Assembly (NCBI GenBank): GCA_963708625.1
Contig: CAVPSV010000004.1
Location: 1,054,001 to 1,118,000 of the forward strand
DNA from: DASXIF01 sp036498145
Lineage (GTDB): Bacteria; Actinomycetota; Actinomycetes; Mycobacteriales; Jatrophihabitantaceae
Direction: 5' to 3'
Length of the DNA stretch: 64,000 bases
A program made the position numbers and the translations under genes. Below are positions 61,166 through 64,000 of the stretch, piece by piece. How positions within the stretch are numbered: the stretch's first letter is position 1; each line of letters starts with the position of its first letter. The notes beneath the pieces were generated by a model. The model made no database searches, was not told the DNA's origin, and saw nothing but the letters and a program-made list of their open reading frames with translations.

Positions 61166-61840
61166 GTGGACGAGGTTCTCCGCCGGGCCGGCTTGTTCCA
61201 GGGCGTGGATCCGGAGGCAGTCGAGGCACTGGCCGGGGAGTTCGAGATCATCGAGGCTCCCCGTGGCGCGACCCTGTTCAACGAGGGTGAGCCGGGCGAC
61301 AGTCTTTACATCGTCCTCAGCGGCAAGGTGAAGCTGGGCCGTCGCTCGCCGGACGGGCGGGAGAACCTGGTCGCGGTGATGGGTCCGTCCGATCAATTCG
61401 GCGAGTTGTCATTGTTCGACCCGGGTCCGCGGACCGCAACTGCGACTGTCGTGACCGACGCTCGGGTCGCGCGTCTGCCCAAGACGGCGCTCACCAAGTG
61501 GGTGCAGGACCGGCCGCAGATCGCAATGCAGCTGCTGCGCGTGGTTGCCCGCCGGCTGCGCCGCACCAACACCATGCTGGCGGATCTGATCTTCGTCGAC
61601 GTGCCCGGGCGGGTCGCGAAACAGCTGCTGCAGCTCGCTCAGCGCTTCGGTTCGGTCGACGGCGGCCAACTGCGGGTGACACACGACCTCACTCAGGAAG
61701 AGCTGGCGCAGCTGGTCGGCGCCTCCCGGGAGACGGTGAACAAGGCACTGGCGGACTTCGCCTCGCGCGGCTGGCTGCGGCTCGAGGGCAAGAGCGTCGT
61801 CATCCTCGACCGGGAACGGCTGGCCCGCCGGGCTCGCTGA
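61166..61840 (+). CDS. crp: Crp-family cAMP-responsive transcription regulator
   Basis: GTG 61166 follows GAAGGAG. The 224-aa protein closely tracks mycobacterial Crp (Rv3676) along its whole length: start MDEVLRRAGLFQGVDPE, nucleotide-binding domain GEPGDSLYIVLSGKVKLGRR, FGELSLFDPGPRTATA (phosphate-binding Arg), hinge LRRTNTMLADLIF, and the C-terminal helix-turn-helix THDLTQEELAQLVGASRETV. It is a global regulator. The 190 bases upstream probably hold its promoter. Confidence 0.93.
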   Translation: MDEVLRRAGLFQGVDPEAVEALAGEFEIIEAPRGATLFNEGEPGDSLYIVLSGKVKLGRRSPDGRENLVAVMGPSDQFGELSLFDPGPRTATATVVTDARVARLPKTALTKWVQDRPQIAMQLLRVVARRLRRTNTMLADLIFVDVPGRVAKQLLQLAQRFGSVDGGQLRVTHDLTQEELAQLVGASRETVNKALADFASRGWLRLEGKSVVILDRERLARRAR

Positions 61841-61869
61841 CCGGTCCGGCAAACGGCGCTATCGGGCAA

Positions 61870-62709
61870 TCACCGCTCGCCGGCGCCGTCCGGCTGCTCG
61901 GTGCGCAGGTAGGCCAGCTGCGCCGCCACCGACAGGTCCGCCGCCGGCCACAGCACCTGATCGACATCGGTGTACACCCGCTCCACCACCGCGCGCGGCG
62001 CCGCATGCAGTCCGAGTTCGGCGACCGCGCTGCGGACCTGATCCAACCGCTGCTCCCGATGCGCGAGGTAGGCCTGCGCGACGGCGCCCGCCTGCGGCAG
62101 CTCCGGGCCATGGCCGGGCAGCACGGTCAGCTCGCCCAGCTCGCGCAGCCGCCGCAACGACGCCAGGTAATCGGCCAGGTCGCCGTCGGGGTAGGCGACC
62201 ACGGTGGTGCCACGGCCCAGAATCGTGTCCCCGGTGAGCACGGCCGCGGCGTCTTCGCCCGGTCCGGCCAGCAGGAATGACAGCGAGTCGGACGAATGTC
62301 CCGGCGTCGCCCAGACGCGCACCTCGACCCCGGCGTCGGCCAGCACGTCGCCCTCGGCGAGCCCCTCGTCGCCGAACTGATGCTTCGGGTCCAACGCGCG
62401 CACGGCCGCGCCGGTGAGGTCGTGCAGCCGACGCGCACCCTCGCTGTGGTCGATGTGCCCGTGCGTCAGCAGGATGACGGCCACGTCGTCGGCGACCTCG
62501 CGCACCGCGTCCAGATGTGCCACGTCGTCCGGGCCCGGGTCGACCACGATCGAACGCGTCGAACCGGCAGCCCGCAGTACCCAGGTGTTCGTACCGTCGA
62601 GCGTCATCGGGCTGGGGTTGGCGGCGAGGACGACTGTGGCGAGTTCGGTGACCGCGCGCCCTTGCTCGTAGGTCAGTCCGGCGTCTCGGTCGGGCTCGTC
62701 GGCGCTCAC
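61870..62709 (-). CDS. Metallo-beta-lactamase-fold hydrolase (Rv3677c-like)
   Basis: GTG 62709 overlaps the upstream Nudix stop (GTGA). The 279-aa protein has the metal motif LTHGHIDHSEGA (HxHxDH), later WATPGHSSDSLSF (His), VLTGDTILGRG (Asp) and VLPGHGPEL (His). The C-terminal helical part (AQAYLAHREQRLDQVRSA) is typical of the LACTB2/glyoxalase-II-like group, for which RNA or thioester substrates are known. It lies in an operon-like run with Nudix and RidA genes. Confidence 0.88.
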   Translation of the reverse strand: MSADEPDRDAGLTYEQGRAVTELATVVLAANPSPMTLDGTNTWVLRAAGSTRSIVVDPGPDDVAHLDAVREVADDVAVILLTHGHIDHSEGARRLHDLTGAAVRALDPKHQFGDEGLAEGDVLADAGVEVRVWATPGHSSDSLSFLLAGPGEDAAAVLTGDTILGRGTTVVAYPDGDLADYLASLRRLRELGELTVLPGHGPELPQAGAVAQAYLAHREQRLDQVRSAVAELGLHAAPRAVVERVYTDVDQVLWPAADLSVAAQLAYLRTEQPDGAGER

Positions 62710-63548
62710 GAGAACATCGTCCGGGGCAGGGTGACCGAGGTCCCGTCCGGCAGCTCCGCGATGACGTCGCCGTCCGCGGCGATCCGGATGGTCGGCCGAA
62801 CCGGTTCGATCACGCGTTGTTGCGCCGCGGCGAGGGCGGCGTCGACGTTGTCGAACTCGAGCAGTGAGGCCAGCGTGGCGATGGTCGGCGGCAGTAGTTT
62901 GCGCTCGCCGCGCTGCGCCTGCTCGATGGCGTCGCCCACGCCCAGCCACTCGGCGGCCGAGGACTCGGTGGTCAGGTTTTCCGGCTCGGCGCCATGCGGC
63001 AGCGCGCCGACGAAGAACCGGGTGTCGTAGCGACGCGTCTCGCCGGCCGGTGTGATCCACCGGGCCCATGGCTTGAGCAGGTCGGCGTCGATCGTCAGCT
63101 CGTGCCCGCGCACCAGCTCGTCGAATCCGACCCGCCCGTTCTCCACATCGGCACGAGACTCGCTCAGGTCCGCCGTCGGCCGCGTCAGCAGCACGCCGGT
63201 CTCCTCGAACGTCTCGCGCACCGCGGCACCGACGAGCGCCCGGGCGAGGCGTTCGTCGCAGTCGAAGCGGGCGGCGACCGCACCGATGTCACCGGCGATC
63301 GGCAGCTCCGCGTCCGAGGAGTCCACCCGGCCGCCCGGGAACACGCTCATGCCGGCGGCGAATGCCATCTGGGTGACCCGGGTCAGCATCCACGCCTGCA
63401 CGGACGAGCGGTGCGCATCGTCCGCGGCGACCTCGACCGGCCGGTCGCGCAGCAACACCACCGTGGCCGCGTCCCGGATCGGCACCTCGCTGCGATTACT
63501 GGGATCGCTGCGATTACTGGGATCACTGGGATCGCTGTGCGCGCTCAT
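62706..63548 (-). CDS. Nudix hydrolase of the NUDT19-like group
   Basis: This 280-aa protein has a Nudix box split by an insertion: FPGGRVDSSDAELPI is separated from LVGAAVRETFEETGVLL by about 25 residues. This is the pattern of the NUDT7/NUDT19-type CoA hydrolases. PWARWITPAGETRRYDTRFF fits the same group. The N-terminus has a short tandem repeat (DPSNRS twice) from an 18-bp DNA duplication near 63490-63530. It overlaps RidA upstream and the lactamase-fold gene downstream. Confidence 0.8.
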   Translation of the reverse strand: MSAHSDPSDPSNRSDPSNRSEVPIRDAATVVLLRDRPVEVAADDAHRSSVQAWMLTRVTQMAFAAGMSVFPGGRVDSSDAELPIAGDIGAVAARFDCDERLARALVGAAVRETFEETGVLLTRPTADLSESRADVENGRVGFDELVRGHELTIDADLLKPWARWITPAGETRRYDTRFFVGALPHGAEPENLTTESSAAEWLGVGDAIEQAQRGERKLLPPTIATLASLLEFDNVDAALAAAQQRVIEPVRPTIRIAADGDVIAELPDGTSVTLPRTMFS

Positions 63549-64000
63549 GCGCTGTCCCGGTCCGGGGCGACCTCGACGATCATCTCGATCTCGACCGGCG
63601 CGTCGAGTGGCAGTACCGCGACACCGACGGCCGAGCGTGCGTGCACCCCGGCCTCGCCGAACACGTCCACCAGCAGCTCGCTCGCGCCGTTCACCACTGC
63701 CGGCTGCCCGGTGAACTCAGGCGCCGAGGCCACGAAGCCGACCACCTTGACGACTCGTCGCACCGAGTCCAGCCCGACCAGGTCATGGACGGCGGCCAGC
63801 GCGTTCAACGCGCACACGCGCGCCAGTGCCCGCGCCTCGTCGGCGTCCACGTGCGCACCGACCTTGCCGCTGGCCGCCAGCGTGCCGGACACCATCGGCA
63901 CCTGACCGGAGACGTAGACGTAACTGCCGCTGCGGACGGCAGGCGCGTACGCGGCGACCGGCGGGACCACGGGCGGCAGGGCGATGCCCAGCTCAGCCAG
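63545..64000 (-). CDS. RidA-family protein (partial, start beyond window)
   Basis: The frame is open to the window end (LAELGIALPPVVPPVAAYAP...). It has YVYVSGQVPMVSGTL, the typical RidA strand, RVCALNALAAVHDLVG, VVKVVGFVASAPEF and the end VEIEMIVEVAP. RidA-type proteins hydrolyse reactive enamine/imine intermediates. The catalytic Arg normally before a late Cys/Glu motif is not obvious (HARSAVGVAVLPLDAPVEIE). It matches Rv3678c in order. Confidence 0.85.
   Translation of the reverse strand: MAELGIALPPVVPPVAAYAPAVRSGSYVYVSGQVPMVSGTLAASGKVGAHVDADEARALARVCALNALAAVHDLVGLDSVRRVVKVVGFVASAPEFTGQPAVVNGASELLVDVFGEAGVHARSAVGVAVLPLDAPVEIEMIVEVAPDRDSA

Overview
The window is from a high-GC actinomycete. 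From about 31.7 kb to the right end the gene order follows the mycobacterial block Rv3644c-Rv3678c: holB, topA, an Rv3647c-like gene, an SftH/MrfA-type helicase, a tad pilus cluster, an Rv3661-like HAD protein, an Rv3669-like holin-family protein, ephE, marP, a CoA-type Nudix, nth, crp, a metallo-beta-lactamase and RidA. A membrane H+-pyrophosphatase and a thymidylate kinase fused to an MFS transporter are not mycobacterial. They point to a Frankia/Jatrophihabitans/Streptomyces-like lineage; this placement is inference from gene content.

Positions 1 to about 31.4 kb are the right part of an integrative and conjugative element (ICE) inserted at the 3' end of tRNA-Thr(CGT) (31398-31473). Beside the tRNA lie integrase and excisionase. 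A divergent XRE repressor, a zinc-ribbon protein and an ImmA/IrrE-like peptidase, DUF6545 transporter and PAP2 protein follow, then a parA/ribbon-helix-helix partition pair. A palindrome CGCTATAGCG recurs four times at the parA promoter and twice at the xis-int promoter, suggesting one ICE regulon. A surface adhesin (23338-25014) precedes a leftward gene series (23176 to 8613), tightly overlapping from 22.4 kb on, that encodes a sortase-like protein, a secreted HNH-like protein, two degenerate P-loop proteins, a lytic transglycosylase-NlpC/P60 enzyme, a pilin-like duplicated membrane protein, VirB8-like, VirB6/TrbL-like, SCO6880-type, VirB4-like and VirD4/TraG-like proteins and DUF4913. No relaxase is visible. 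The next gene in the series is cut by an insertion sequence.

The left end (1831-8461) is an insertion nest. Two near-identical IS110 copies lie in inverted orientation around a second, different IS110 element and a tyrosine recombinase gene flanked by 28-bp inverted repeats. Each IS110 has a 5' non-coding stretch where a bridge RNA would be expected.

Two wider points stand out. The ICE adhesin has a clear paralogue in the host chromosome 12 kb away (37569-39659), ending in an LAQTG sortase signal. Single-base frameshifts affect several normally intact genes (MFS-tmk, ephE, marP, the VirB4-like ATPase, the solitary recombinase and one of the twin IS copies), so some of the apparent pseudogenes may be sequence errors.
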